This document shows, in pieces, positions 11,448 through 22,879 of a DNA stretch of 64,000 bases. How positions within the stretch are numbered: the stretch's first letter is position 1; the number at the start of each line of letters is the position of its first letter. Both the position numbers and the translations under genes were made by a program. The notes beneath the pieces are model-generated. The model made no database searches and had not been told where the DNA came from. It saw nothing but the letters and a program-made list of their open reading frames with translations. The stretch spans positions 340,209-404,208 of the forward strand of contig PDUO01000041.1 in NCBI GenBank assembly GCA_003008705.1, in the 5' to 3' direction. The DNA comes from Pezicula radicicola. Lineage: Eukaryota > Ascomycota > Leotiomycetes > Helotiales > Dermateaceae.

Positions 11448-12272
11448 CTAACCCTGGAGCGCCAGGAGGGGCACGAAACCTCCGTTAGCACTGACACTAG
11501 CACCGTTCACCCATCTGCCCTCCTCGCTTGCTATGAAGCCAACAATGTACGCAACATCATCCGGTAAACCAATTCTTGCTCCGGCTGTCACAAGTTGGGC
11601 TACTTGGTTCTCAGTGGTGGAGGACAGCGTTATGTTGGACTGGAACGCCTCGGTTTGGGTAGGACCGACGCTGACACTGTTGAAAGTCGCATTCTTTGCT
11701 GTAGCAAAAGTTGCTGCGTATGAACGAGTAACACTATCAAGAGCGGCTTTGCTGGCGCCATATACGAAATTTGGGTCGCCATTGGCTGTCTTTGAAGCAA
11801 CGCTGGAGAGATTAATGACACGGCCTCCGTATGGCGGAAAATACGGCATGCATGCATTGACAATTGTCAATGGCGCGTAGACGTTTGCTTGCATATTCTG
11901 CGAGAAGACGTCCAAGGTTGTGTCCGCGACTGTCTGCCACTTTGTTGGATCCGTTAAAGCCGCATTGTTGACAACAATGTCGATGACCGTTGTATCCAGC
12001 CGTTGTAAGGCTTCCGTGACGATTTTTGTGCCGACGGCAAGGTCCAGCAGGTCTGCTTGAATAGCAATGGCCTCCTTGACTCCCAGGCTGCGGCATTCCT
12101 CAAGCGTCGACTCAGCTGCTGCAGCGCCTGCGGCGTACGTAACGGCAAGTCTGCTTAGTCCTTTTCGTGCTAAATGAATCGCGATGGCCCGACCGATACC
12201 CCGAGAGCCTCCAGTCACAATGGCAGTTTTGCCAGATAGAGACCATGGTTGTGAAGTTTGAAGTTCAGACAT
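11448..12272 (-). CDS. FabG-like short-chain dehydrogenase/reductase
   Basis: A single exon gives 274 residues from the ATG at 12272; an in-frame ATG at 12326 would add 18 residues that look non-conserved. TGGSRGIG is the NADP(H)-type Rossmann motif. VNNAAL, the NLSSVAS serine and YGASK supply the catalytic set. The C-terminal VNGASVSANGGF matches the classical SDR ending. It is complete and undamaged. The nearest relatives by pattern are 3-ketoacyl-ACP reductase/versicolorin-reductase-like fungal SDRs. There is no cluster neighbour to define the substrate; the adjacent MDR gene is dead. Confidence 0.9.
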   Translation of the reverse strand: MSELQTSQPWSLSGKTAIVTGGSRGIGRAIAIHLARKGLSRLAVTYAAGAAAAESTLEECRSLGVKEAIAIQADLLDLAVGTKIVTEALQRLDTTVIDIVVNNAALTDPTKWQTVADTTLDVFSQNMQANVYAPLTIVNACMPYFPPYGGRVINLSSVASKTANGDPNFVYGASKAALDSVTRSYAATFATAKNATFNSVSVGPTQTEAFQSNITLSSTTENQVAQLVTAGARIGLPDDVAYIVGFIASEEGRWVNGASVSANGGFVPLLALQG

Positions 12273-12955
12273 ATTAACCGATGAGACACAGAACAAAGGT
12301 AGGACGGGGTGTTGATGGTTGACCAATTACGATTTGAACCTCGGAAATAGGTATTATTGAATGACCTAGGATGAAGTGAATCCGAGAATCCTTCTTACCT
12401 TTTTAAATGGTCGCTGAATGGCTGTTTATAACTTACATGCCGACAGCTGAATAAACAATCCCTACTTATTGTGCATTGTGCACTAGGCTTATAGTTAAAC
12501 TTAGAAGACGGCAGGAGAACCCTTCTTAGTAATATATGTATTATAAATCATAATCTAGAGCCTAGCCTATTAGTCGCATACAATAACAATGGTGCTTTGT
12601 CATTTTCGTAGACTCGAGGAAGCCACTAAACTTTAATCGTCGGCAATAGGTCCGCTCGAGTATCCGTTCCGGAGCCTCTCTACGTTGCGTTCGCTCCGAA
12701 ATGGGCTCAACTCGATTTATAGGGGAAATACAACTAAATTATAAGAAATCGCTTTTTGTAGGTAGAAAGTTCATTTTTGCTATAAATCTATACTTTTAAA
12801 ATCGATAACTAACCAATGGATCGGGTTATCTCTCTTGTGCCAACGAAGCGCATCCTTCTACTTAGTTATTTTCTTCCTAGCTTAACTACTTACACCAATA
12901 CCATACCTGGCCACCACCCTCATTTTTGGACACCGTCTTCGAATGTTACTGTATC
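12273..12955. other. intergenic
   Basis: Promoter side of the minus-strand SDR. No motif beyond AT-rich stretches is recognised. Confidence 0.5.
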
Positions 12956-14442
12956 ATGAAAACCCTGGGCCGAAGTATGGACATCTCTCTAAAGTTGATC
13001 CGGCTTTGCCCCGGCACCTCCGTATATCTAGGGCTCCACCATCACGCTACTACTGAACCTTTGTTGGCCTCCGCTCTATCTTCTAGACGGATTATTTGTA
13101 AGATATTTGTAGACCAGAACTTCCAAGATTATAAATCAGAGAAAGACTATACGAGGTAAGGCATGCATGCTAACTATATCTTAGCAATTACGTATATAGC
13201 AAGTAATCGATTAACAAAAAACAAAATAATATGATATTACAATGGGAGAAAAAAAAACTTTACATGGATTGTCTCCAGCTATTCTCAACTAACTAAGTGC
13301 AAGATCCCGATTATAAAATCCTAGTCCTAATCAAGTTCTTATTCGAATCTCTGCAGTTTTCTCTCTCAATTATCGTGATCTTACGGTTCTCGAGCATCGT
13401 TACCCACCCACTTCCAACAAAGAAGGATCTTGTACTGGGAAGTGATGGTGCTGGTATAGTTATTGCTGTCGGAAATGGCTCATCGTGGACTTCTCGCATT
13501 AGAGAAAAAATTATAGTGCATTAAAATACATGGAAAGGAGGTGATATGGTAAACTTTACTATCGAAGATGTGCTGGGAGGGGGAGATGTGCATGGAATAT
13601 TGAAGAGTGTATATCGTACTAGATGATTTTCAAGTCAAAGAAGCGCCGAGGAATTTATTAGTAGAGGAAGCATCTATGCTCGGAACTGTAGGAAACACAG
13701 CTTATAATGCGTTGTTTATAGGCTTAGTGAAATGTGGGCCTGGGATAACTAATAGTCTTAACACAAGGAACTGGCGGCGTAAGCTGTTTTGCAATTCAGG
13801 TACGTGGTCGGAATTACTGCCGAGGGCTTCTGAAATCCTTCTATTCGTCAATTCTCCTAAAGTTCATCTTTTTCTCCAAAAAATTTATTAACTGACTACT
13901 ACATAGCTCGCTAGCGCTGCCGGTGCCATTGTCATTGCGACTTCATCCTCGGATGAAAAGCTAGAAGTAGCTAGAAAGCTCGGAGCCTAGCATCTGATTA
14001 ACTACAAGAAGACTCCTAATTGGTCAGAAGAGGTGCTGCGTATAACGAATGGTCGTGGAGTCGATCACGTTGTGGATGTTGCTGGCTCAAGCACTATCGA
14101 GGAATCACTACGTAGCTGTAGGAAGGATGGAACGGTATTAGTTCTAAGTATGTTACCGGAGTCAAAGAAGATAGATCTGATACTAATGATTATGTTAGGT
14201 GGGAAGAATAGTAAGTGAAAAACCTTAAAAGTTCTACAGAGACTAAGTAGCTAACCAAAGGAATAGTCAGAGGTCATGGCGGACCAGGAAGCGGAGTAGT
14301 GCTCGAGCAGTTAGTGAAGTTCATTAAGCAGTATGACATTTATCCAATTATCGCGAATATCTTTGAGTTCGACCAGACTGTAGATGCCTTTGTGGAGCTA
14401 AAGAAGTGGCGAGATGTTGGGGAAATCATTATCAAGGTATAG
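12956..14442 (+). pseudogene. zinc-type alcohol dehydrogenase / quinone oxidoreductase (MDR) relic
   Basis: Recognisable blocks run in order: LPTKKDLVLGSDGAGIV near 13410-13460; DDFQVKEAPRNLLVEEASML near 13625-13680; VLTQGTGGVSCFAIQ read in a shifted frame near 13755-13800; LASAAGAIVIATSSSDEKL near 13905-13960; GRGVDHVVDVAGSSTIEESL near 14050-14110; and FDQTVDAFVELKKWRDVGE near the end. Introns with good ends lie at about 13801-13906 and 14212-14268. At least one frameshift and stops at about 13521 and 13987 (expected Gln, CAG to TAG) kill it. The N-terminal exon and start are uncertain. It belonged to the MDR superfamily that uses NAD(P) with alcohols or quinones. Confidence 0.8.
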
Positions 14443-16144
14443 GGTCTGTCACTCGAATAAGAAAGACTAGTTGTGGAATACGCTGCTAATCACTCTGAAT
14501 GCCTTTGTATTTCCAATTATATAGGCCTACGTTTCTGTCACATTAGTGAAGGAGTCACTGCCCTCTTTTCTCTATGTATTAAGCTTTAACAGCTATACCA
14601 AACCTTTAGGAAAGGTAGCCTTTTTATATACCTTTTGGGTTCATTTCTATATATAAATACTAGCTATAGCCATCCCTTAGTTTAAGGATTAAGCAATCAC
14701 TTAATTTCCTCAATTGGCCTATCTACAATGTTCGTCTTTGGGCAGTACAGCCCGAGGGTTTAGGGCCAATAAGAACCCCGATCATACTGGGGAAATTAAA
14801 CGAAAGGGGCTCCTCGGGGGGAATCAGCCCGGAGATTTTGATATTGCCCTAAAAACCCCTCCGAAGGATGGTATAAGGTATGTTACTAAGGTAAGTGACC
14901 CCGTAGAGTCGATTCCCGTCGTTAGAATCAGTAAATTCCATCTCGTTAGTGATATTAGGGTTAAGGTAAAGGGTTATTTGTTTTTATCACGTAGTAGAAA
15001 CAAGGACTCGAGCGAACCTATATAAAAACAGGGAAACGCGGAGAACGCGCCCAGGACCCCGAAATCAACATAAGACTAGAAGGGAAGAAGAAGAAGAAGA
15101 AGAAGGGAGACGGTAAGTTAGGAGAAGAGCCCACTAGTATTAAAGGTAGAGGGAGGAAGAGCGAGTTAAGGATATTTAAGTAGATATACTAAACCAAACC
15201 CGCTAAACCAGTAAGATAGACGAATTTATAATTCATTTACCTGATTTATACGCTGTTGTATGTAAGAAGTGCTAGTAAGTAAGATCGACATACATTTTAC
15301 ACCCAAGAACCCCTATAGACCGAAGAGAGCGACCACGAAACCCCATGGGTTGAGTAAAGCGATACGTGGGAGGATCAACGTAGATGTAGCTTAGATTAAT
15401 AGATTAATACCTAACACCGAGGTATTAAAGTAGTACCTGTTCCTATTTCCCCCAGCGACCGTCAGACCCATCCCCGTGTTAGCCTAACCCAGGACTGATG
15501 AGATGCGATGTACGTTCAAGGTGGGCGAAGGAGAATGCAGATATATATGTTGTTCGTTACAGTAAATGCAAGAGCATTGCGGGGATATTCATTAGTGGAA
15601 GTACTAGGAGAAGGGAGGATGGCTAAAGAAGGGAAGTTAACACTACACCCCTACTGTAAATACAAGGGCTAAAACCTAGAATATAAAGGTTAAAACCTAT
15701 AAATATAAGAAGCAAAACTTTATTTTAATACTATTATAACTTTTTTAAACTATATATAAAAACTATAGAAAAATACTAAGAGAGGCTCTAATATAAGCTC
15801 TACTCTATTCCTACTATAGCTCTAGACTTTAGGAAGGTACTAGTAGAGGCTCTAGGCAGAGGAAAAGAGGGAGGGAGAAGGGAAAGAGAGAGCGAAAAGG
15901 CAGGAAAAGAGAGGGAAATAGAAGTAGAGCTTCTATAGTAGGAATACGAGTGAATCTAGAAAGAAATACTGAAACGAGAGAGGTTCATCTGTCCATAGCG
16001 AATTCTATTACGTAGGAGTGTAGTCACTTCTATATACAAAGATGCAAGCCGGCGACTCTAATACATGCAAGCTTGACATCGCTGTCTCTACTTTCAGACG
16101 GCACAACGGGCGACTATCAAGGTCAGGGCACAGTACAGACCCCT
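14443..16144. other. intergenic; repeat-like, contains (GAA)n
   Basis: A run of AAG/GAA triplets lies at about 15086-15106, and a purine-rich tract at 15840-15930. The open frame 14714-15025 has no recognisable motif. Bases about 15690-15800 are AT-rich. I see no gene. Confidence 0.45.
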
Positions 16145-17662
16145 TTACGGGACTGCATTATCCTCTTCCTCTTCCTCTTCCTGTCGCTCAACCTCCCAGT
16201 CCTCATGTCCTAGAAACTTGTACAACCTCAGCACATCTCCCGGACCCATCACTTGGTCATCATGGCGAATATGACGAGCCCATGCTTCTTCTTCTACCCA
16301 TGCCTGGTCTGGATCCGAACGCAAACGCTCCTTTCTTAGCCAAGCCCGCCGCAATACGTCAATATTGTCGGTTGATGTCGGTGTAGTGATTTCCAGTGAT
16401 GCTTCCGTCTCTTGACTGTCCTTGGGGGCCACTCCTGCCGAGAGATGGTTTGTCTTTTGACGCTTGTAATCGCGTCGACTCTGGTCCGCCTCCCCTTCGA
16501 CCTCAGCATCAGACCTTCTCCGTCGTCTCTTCGTGGAGGAGCTTTGACTCCGTGATCGCGGTCCCGAAATCAAGTCCCTGCAACTGGCAGCACTGAAAAT
16601 TCGGGGAAGGTCCGACGAGGTTGATATTGTTGTCCCCATCAAAGTCCGCTCTACGCCGACCCTCAGAAAGCCGGCCAAGAGAGTAAAGATGCTTTGGGCA
16701 AAGCGAGCAAACAAGAAAGCCATATCAACGTCGGGGATCGGTTTTAAGCACACATTCTGATGGAGCAGTCCCAGCTCCCGGGAGGCTACAAGCATGTGGG
16801 TGACGATCTTCATCTCTTCCTCCTGTCCCAGCCTGCTCTTCTTGGGCACGAAAACGAATTTGTGGGCGTCGAAATGTGTATGGAGATCTTGACGCAACAG
16901 CAAGGCGTTCGCAGTATCATCCATCGGTACCGTTGAGACGAGTAACGGGTTCAGATTGTAACGCCACATCTCATTCTGCTCGAACCAGGTCATCTCAGCC
17001 CGTGGACATATGTGTGCCGCTTGTGTTCCTTCGGCAAAAGCGCTCATGCGACATGACCGGTCTCTGTTGAAGACGGCTGCGCTCAGCGAGGATGGGGCGG
17101 AGAATCTGGTCTGTGCCGTCGCAGAGACGTGGTCTTCTTGGTGTGGGGGCTGCCAGCACGGATGGAGGCGTTCGTGGGGAAACGTCCATTCTCTGAAGGT
17201 CGGCACAATGGCGTAGGGGCGGTGGTGGTCGAGGGAGGGCGAGGACGATTCAGGGAGATGGAAGTAGTAGTCGCGTTCGCAGAGCAGATGGCCATACGTC
17301 AGATCCAACTGCGGTCCGTCGAGTGTCGTGGTAAACCAGCCATCTCATCGATTGCCCGCGATTATGCCACAAGCTGCGTGCGCGACGCCGTATTCAATGG
17401 CTCCCGTTGGACTGTCGGGCGCAAAGAGAGTCAGGAGAACATTGCTCGACGCTGGATACTGCGGATGTCGGAAGCGGATTTGATGGTGTGGGTTGACCGA
17501 GATAGGCGGATGCGATGGCGGCTGAGGAGGTGGAAAGGTCGCAGGATCGAGAGCTTCGGGACGGATATGGATGGTGCAGGAGGAGTGTTGGTCTTGGTGA
17601 TGTTGGTGATCGTGTTGATGGGCGTCGGGGCATCTTGTCGGATTGCGGTTGCGATTGTTCAT
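16145..17662 (-). pseudogene. HNH-endonuclease-like fungal protein, interrupted by one TGA
   Basis: One frame runs from the ATG at 17662 to 16145 with a single TGA at 17347-17345. Before it the protein reads HPQYPASSNVLLTLFA and HAACGIIAGNR; after it DGWFTTTLDGPQLDLTYGHL. The stop therefore sits in the middle of the conserved N-terminal module. The second part carries AAVFNRDRSCRMSAFAEG, then QAAHICPRAEMTWFEQNEMW and an NALLLRQDLHTHFDAHKFVF segment, the pattern of the fungal HNH nuclease domain (PF13391-like): conserved His in AAHI, Asn and the final His region. The C-terminus is charged and ends in a Glu run. With no other lesion over 505 codons, it is either a very young pseudogene, a sequencing error or a readthrough case. 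Confidence 0.75.
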
Positions 17663-18789
17663 AGGGGCCCGACCCGACCCTATGGGGGGGATTGCATGTT
17701 CTTGTAGTGGTTAGTAGTAGTTGCAGCTGTAGTTGTTGCTTTATTGCGACAGCCAGAGTGTATGTATGTATAGCGGGCGTGGAGGTGTTGTTGTCGCTGT
17801 CAATCAAGCCTTGAATCGGTGGAGGGTTGATTATTACGCTTACTGTAAAAGGGTGATTAGCCAGGACATGTCCCGGCAATTCAGATCCGACTGGCCGACC
17901 CTTGTAATTTCTTACAGCAGGACAGGGAGTACAAAGAGCAAGAAACTTATATATCACAATCATTGATTAGTTTAAATAATACAATGCGAAGTAGGTGAAA
18001 GATATCAAGGAAGACATGCCCTGGGACAACTCGCACCATGGATGTTCCGAAGAGTATGATAACGTGATTCATTGACTGGGGACACGTCCCGGAACAACCA
18101 TTTTCCGAGATTGTCTCTCGCAACCTCCGCCTCCGTCCTATTCTATTCTATTTTTGTCAATGTCACGTGCATTAGGTACCTGCATCATGCTACCAATCTC
18201 CTGCAGAAGCTAATCTTTACCTTTGCACTTCATAATCCCTTCTACGTGCCATAAATCCTGTTTACGAATATAGACCGCAGAAACATCGCTAAGCTTAGGG
18301 GATCGCTTGTCGCTTCGGCGGAGTCGAAGGTAAGAATCGCTACAGCAAAACGACCAGTGGTCGTTAACTGTTCGATAATTCTCGATGATAGAATGGCCTT
18401 TTTCGGTCGCTTTTGAAAGCCCTGTTCGGCTTCATTAATATATAACATTAGCAAGCATAATCCTTCTTTTCCTTTTGTTTTCTGCTTTTTGTGACACCCC
18501 ATGTAAACCCACGCTTTTGGCCTCAGTCCACAATGCATGCATTACCTCAGCCTCACCAACAGCTGTCAACGCAGACTTTAAAAGCTCTCCTCACTACCTA
18601 GCACATCTATTACCTTATATTGCACCCAAACTCCTTATTTACCAATATTTACCAATATTTTCAGCATCGGCCAAGTCGCCTTATCGTTCCTCTCCATCTG
18701 GTACCCCGCTATACCTAGCAACGCACGCCGAGCCTTGCCGCCGGCTGGTTTTGTCTTGACTCGACGTTGGGTAAAATCGTTCCGTCGAG
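17663..18789. other. intergenic between divergent HNH and STAND genes
   Basis: Shared 5' region of the minus-strand HNH gene and the plus-strand NACHT gene. The 5' half is GT-rich opposite the HNH start. No transcription-factor site or RNA gene is recognised. Confidence 0.5.
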
Positions 18790-21700
18790 ATGTCGCATAT
18801 CTCTTATCCCTTGAGAAAGCGAGATAAATTGAAACAAAAGTTCGGTCTGCTACTTAGTGGGGGCTCAGCTCCCCAGTCTTCCAATGCGGGGCCTTCGAAA
18901 TCAGAATCTCCAGGTCCAGAGCTTGCAAACTTAGGACTTTCCAGTGCAGGGGCTTCCAGCACCACTGATTCGCATGCGGATGGGTTAACACCAGGCCCCC
19001 AAGTTGGACCGCTAGCCGAAGCAACCGTCGCTCCTTCTTCTTCCACAAGCAATTTGAACAATCTCAATCCGTCAACACTAACCTCGACTCCATCTCCATC
19101 TCCCAACACAGTCTCCTCGTGGAATCTATGGTCAGAAGCTCTTGAAAAGCTCTCGAAAGAGCATCCTGAAGATGTAAGTGAGGATTAAACGCTTAAAGGT
19201 TGTCCTTTCAATTTTCCAATCTTCCTAGAACATTTTGCATGGCTAGCGCTTAGGAAACCACGCACACAGACTTCGAGAAGCATGCGCACTGCCCGAGACT
19301 ATAATCCATGTCGATATCGACGAGCTACTGGATCTTACCAAAAAGGTGCAGAAGAAATGCCAAGAAAGTGCCTGGAAGTTCTCCTTTAAAGGAAGGAGTA
19401 TTATTTTGAGGGACGTAGCGGGGAAGATTATTTTCTGGTTGAAAACGTTCAAGGAGATAGGGGACATTGCCGTAAACTTCGATCCTGTTCATGCAGCTCT
19501 GCCTTGGGCTGGCGTCAGATTCCTCCTTCAGGTGAGCTCCGTTCTGGATTTCCAATGCCCCAACCAAGACTTATACCTTGAAATTGCCACATATATCCAA
19601 TTTGTGGCAGAGAAGCTTTTGCTGATTTTTCTTCGCACAGACCGCGATTGGAGAACACGAACAGATGGGAGATCTTGTTTTAGCCACTGAAAAGCTATCT
19701 TATTTGATCAATCGTGGGGCAATATACGAGAGACTGTACCAGCCTGGTAAGTGTCAACTTCTCACCCCATGTGAATATCCCATCTCCACTAAGACGCTCT
19801 GCAACGCCTTGAAGAATATTACTAACTCTGAGATTCTGGGTTCAGGGACGATGCATGCAGACGTTGAAGGCAACTTTCATGACGCTATGCTTGAGCTTTA
19901 TGCGACAATACTTCGTATGACGGCTCGTTGTCAACGACTTTTCAGCCAGAACACAACCAGACGAGCTGTGCACGCCCTGTTCAAGCCCGGCGATGTCCCT
20001 GAATGGCTGGAACAATTTAAAGAGCTAGAGAACCGAGTCGAACACGAAATTCACAACTGCGAACGTTCAGATCGCCAGAAGGCAGATACAGAGACTCAGA
20101 GACTGCTTGCACTTCTAAAAGCACCAATTGTCCGGACCGATGAAGGTGTTCTAAGTCTTCTAGAGAGAATGGAACAGCGGGAGCGCTTGGAAATTCTTGA
20201 TTGGATCTCAAAGATTCTCTATGGATCCAATCATGAAACGGTGACAGAGAAACGAACAATTGACACTTGTGAATGGATTCTTGAGCATCACAAGTACAAA
20301 GAATGGCAAGACGCCAGTGCCTAGATCATCTTCTGGATGTGCGGCAATCGTAAGTTAAAGATCTCATTTGGGAACTTGCGGCGTTTTCGATCTTCCAGCC
20401 TTGCCTGGACTTTCTCGAGCTGCGTTGAGTATCTCGGATACCCAGCCAACGATAATCTTTCCTCGAGGGAAGAATGGACCGGAATGTTCCGGCAAAGCTG
20501 GGATATTGAAAATGTCTGGTTCATGCATCGAAACACCGAAGTCTGCTGACCACCTTCCCAACAGCTGGAACCGGAAAAACATTCCTTACATCCAAAGTCA
20601 TTGATCAAATCCAAGCTGCTCTTGAAAATAATCCGAACCAAGAAGGCTTTGCGTTCTTCTACTGCAATAGGAACGAGGCCGAACGCCGAGAACCATTATC
20701 AGCACTGAGAGCTTTTGTTCGGCAACTATCGACCATCGCTGGTGATAAAAAGTCGATGCAAAAGAGCCTGAAACGATTCTACAGTGAACACCGACTCAAA
20801 GCTTCCGAGCCAACGATGAGCGATTGCAAGAACATTCTCCTAGAACTGATCAACATATACCCTCGAACGACCCTTGTCTTGGACGCCCTCGATGAATGCG
20901 AAATGGGAAAACGCGTGGAGCTCATTGAGATTTTCGACTATATTCTTGCCAATGCTTCGAACCCTCTCAAGATATTCATCTCCAGTCGACCAGACCTCGA
21001 CATCAAAAGGAGATTGAAATATCGTACGAATATTGAGATCCAGGCGAATGACAACCACCATGATATCACCAAGTTTGTGGACAGCGAGATATCCAAACAC
21101 CCCGAATGGCGCACAATGGAGCCTGGACTCAAAGATCAAATTGTAACTACGTTGCAGGAACGAAGTCAGGGAATGTGGGTGAACAAACTTTGTTGAAGGG
21201 CCAGATGCTGATGAATGACAGGTTTCAATGGGCGTTCCTGCAGATCAAACAGCTCCTAGTCCTCGACTTGAGAAAGGACATCTTGAATCGATTGGGAAAG
21301 CTTCCTAAGGATCTCAAACAAGCCTACGACGAGATCCTTGATGCAATGAGGGAAGAAGAAAAACGTATTGCGGATCGCGCGTTCCAATGGGTCATGTGCG
21401 CCTGCTACCCACTTGAGACAAAAGAGCTCCTTCCCGCGGTGTGCCAGGATGAAAACAGTGACACCCTTGAGCCTCTCGATGGTCTCACTGAGGACCTCGT
21501 GCTCAAGTATTGCCATAATCTTTTGGTGATCGATCCTGTTCGAAAGGTCTGGGTCCCGTCCTATCTCTCGGTGATTGAATACTTCGAGAATCATCTATGG
21601 AATCATAGCCAAGCAAACTGCTTGGTGGCGAATGTATGCCTCTTGGTCCTACAAAACACGGTGCTTTATGATCGAGAAAGAACTTGGGGCCACCTAGACA

Positions 21701-22779
21701 AACAGCCCCAACTGACCATCGAAGAGAAGGAGCTCGAGCTGAATGATCCATTGCATGATCAGGGATTCCAAAATCTGAGCCTTTATGCAAGACATCACTG
21801 GCCCGTCCACGCTCGGAAGATCTCCGGCAATGACGACAAACATCGAATCTCTACTCTCCTCGAAGGGTTGCTTGGACTTCCAACCGAGAGCAGTCCTGCT
21901 TATCAATGCTGGCATAGAATGGTTCCAACTGATGGTTACGAGAAACCTGAAACCAGCATTTTCTATTACCATGTTGATCCTACGCAGCTTGCCCCTGCTT
22001 CCATATCAAGCTTTGCATATTGTGATTTTGGACTGGCTGAAATCCTACCGGACTGGCATCATTCCAAGTGGATAAAAGGTGACGACAGAAATGAAATCGG
22101 CCAAAGTTTTCTGGAGCTGGCAGTGCAGTCAGGATCAATTCCTACTTGCCGGCATCTCATCCAAAATGGTGCTGAGATAAATGCCCAGACCAAGTCTTTC
22201 GCGGGGAGTGCGCTGGCTTGTGCTGCCTGTTTGGGAAAGAAAGATGTAGTTGAGTTTCTGGTGAAGGAGGGAGCAGATGTAAACATGCAAGCAGATGGTG
22301 ATTACGGTGATTACGGGAGTGCGCTAGCTGCTGCCGCTTTTGGGGGACGGAAAGAGGTAGTTGAGTACCTAGTGGAAAAGGGAGCAGAAGTCAATATACA
22401 ACTACAGTATGGATTGTATGGGAGTGCGCTAGCTGCTGCCGCTTTTGGGGGACGGAAAGAGGTCGTTGAGTATTTAGTGAAAGAGGGAGCAGAAGTTGAT
22501 ATGCAGTTGCAATATGGAAACTATGGGAGTGCGCTAGCTGCTTCCGCTTATAGTGGAGAGATAGAGGTGGTTGAGTTTCTGGCGAAGGAGGGAGGAGCGG
22601 AGGTCAATATGCAACTACAATACGGGAAGTATAGGAATGCGCTGGCTGCTGCTCTTGCTGGCCAAGATCAGGAGATTGGGGGATACAGGGAAGCGGCATA
22701 TAAAGAAATAGTGGAATTTCTAGAAAAGGAGGGACAAGGAGAGGCAAAGAAACAACTGGAGTCTAGTGTACAAGATTGA
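18790..22779 (+). CDS. NACHT-ankyrin STAND (NLR-like) protein, one in-frame TAG
   Basis: Six exons, 18790-19173, 19247-19531, 19641-19746, 19846-20349, 20565-21174 and 21222-22779, join to 1149 codons in one frame; the third intron holds a perfect TACTAAC branch site. Order: a Ser/Pro-rich leader, a NACHT-associated N-terminal domain (LWSEALEKLS, then HAALPWAGVRFLL and GAIYERLY), NACHT NTPase with P-loop GNPGTGKT, Walker-B-like TLVLDALDEC and the KIFISSRPD sensor, a winged-helix-like region (KDLKQAYDEILDAM), then four or five ankyrin-type repeats of 35 residues from about 22190. The only lesion is TAG at 20322-20324 (codon 418), eleven residues before the P-loop. Such proteins are fungal NLR-like sensors tied to heterokaryon incompatibility and non-self response. 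The state, dead allele or readthrough, is open. Confidence 0.85.
22306..22630 (+). repeat. near-identical 105-bp ankyrin repeat units
   Basis: Units begin with GGGAGTGCGCTAGCTGCT at 22315, 22420 and (one base different) 22525, a period of 105 bp or 35 codons. The first 44 bases of the units at 22315 and 22420 are identical. High internal identity in the sensor repeats marks recent duplication or gene conversion. Confidence 0.9.
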
Positions 22780-22879
22780 GAACGATTCTCTATTCATCCT
22801 TTTACTTCGTTTTCCCTTGTATTCTGAGATATACATTGAAAATACCGATATCCTATAGCGCAACAGTACCTAGTCTTCA

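Noticed and set aside
17129..17963. Long plus and minus frames beside the HNH gene
   Set aside because: They overlap the HNH frame; only that frame shows conserved blocks. The others have biased composition without motifs.
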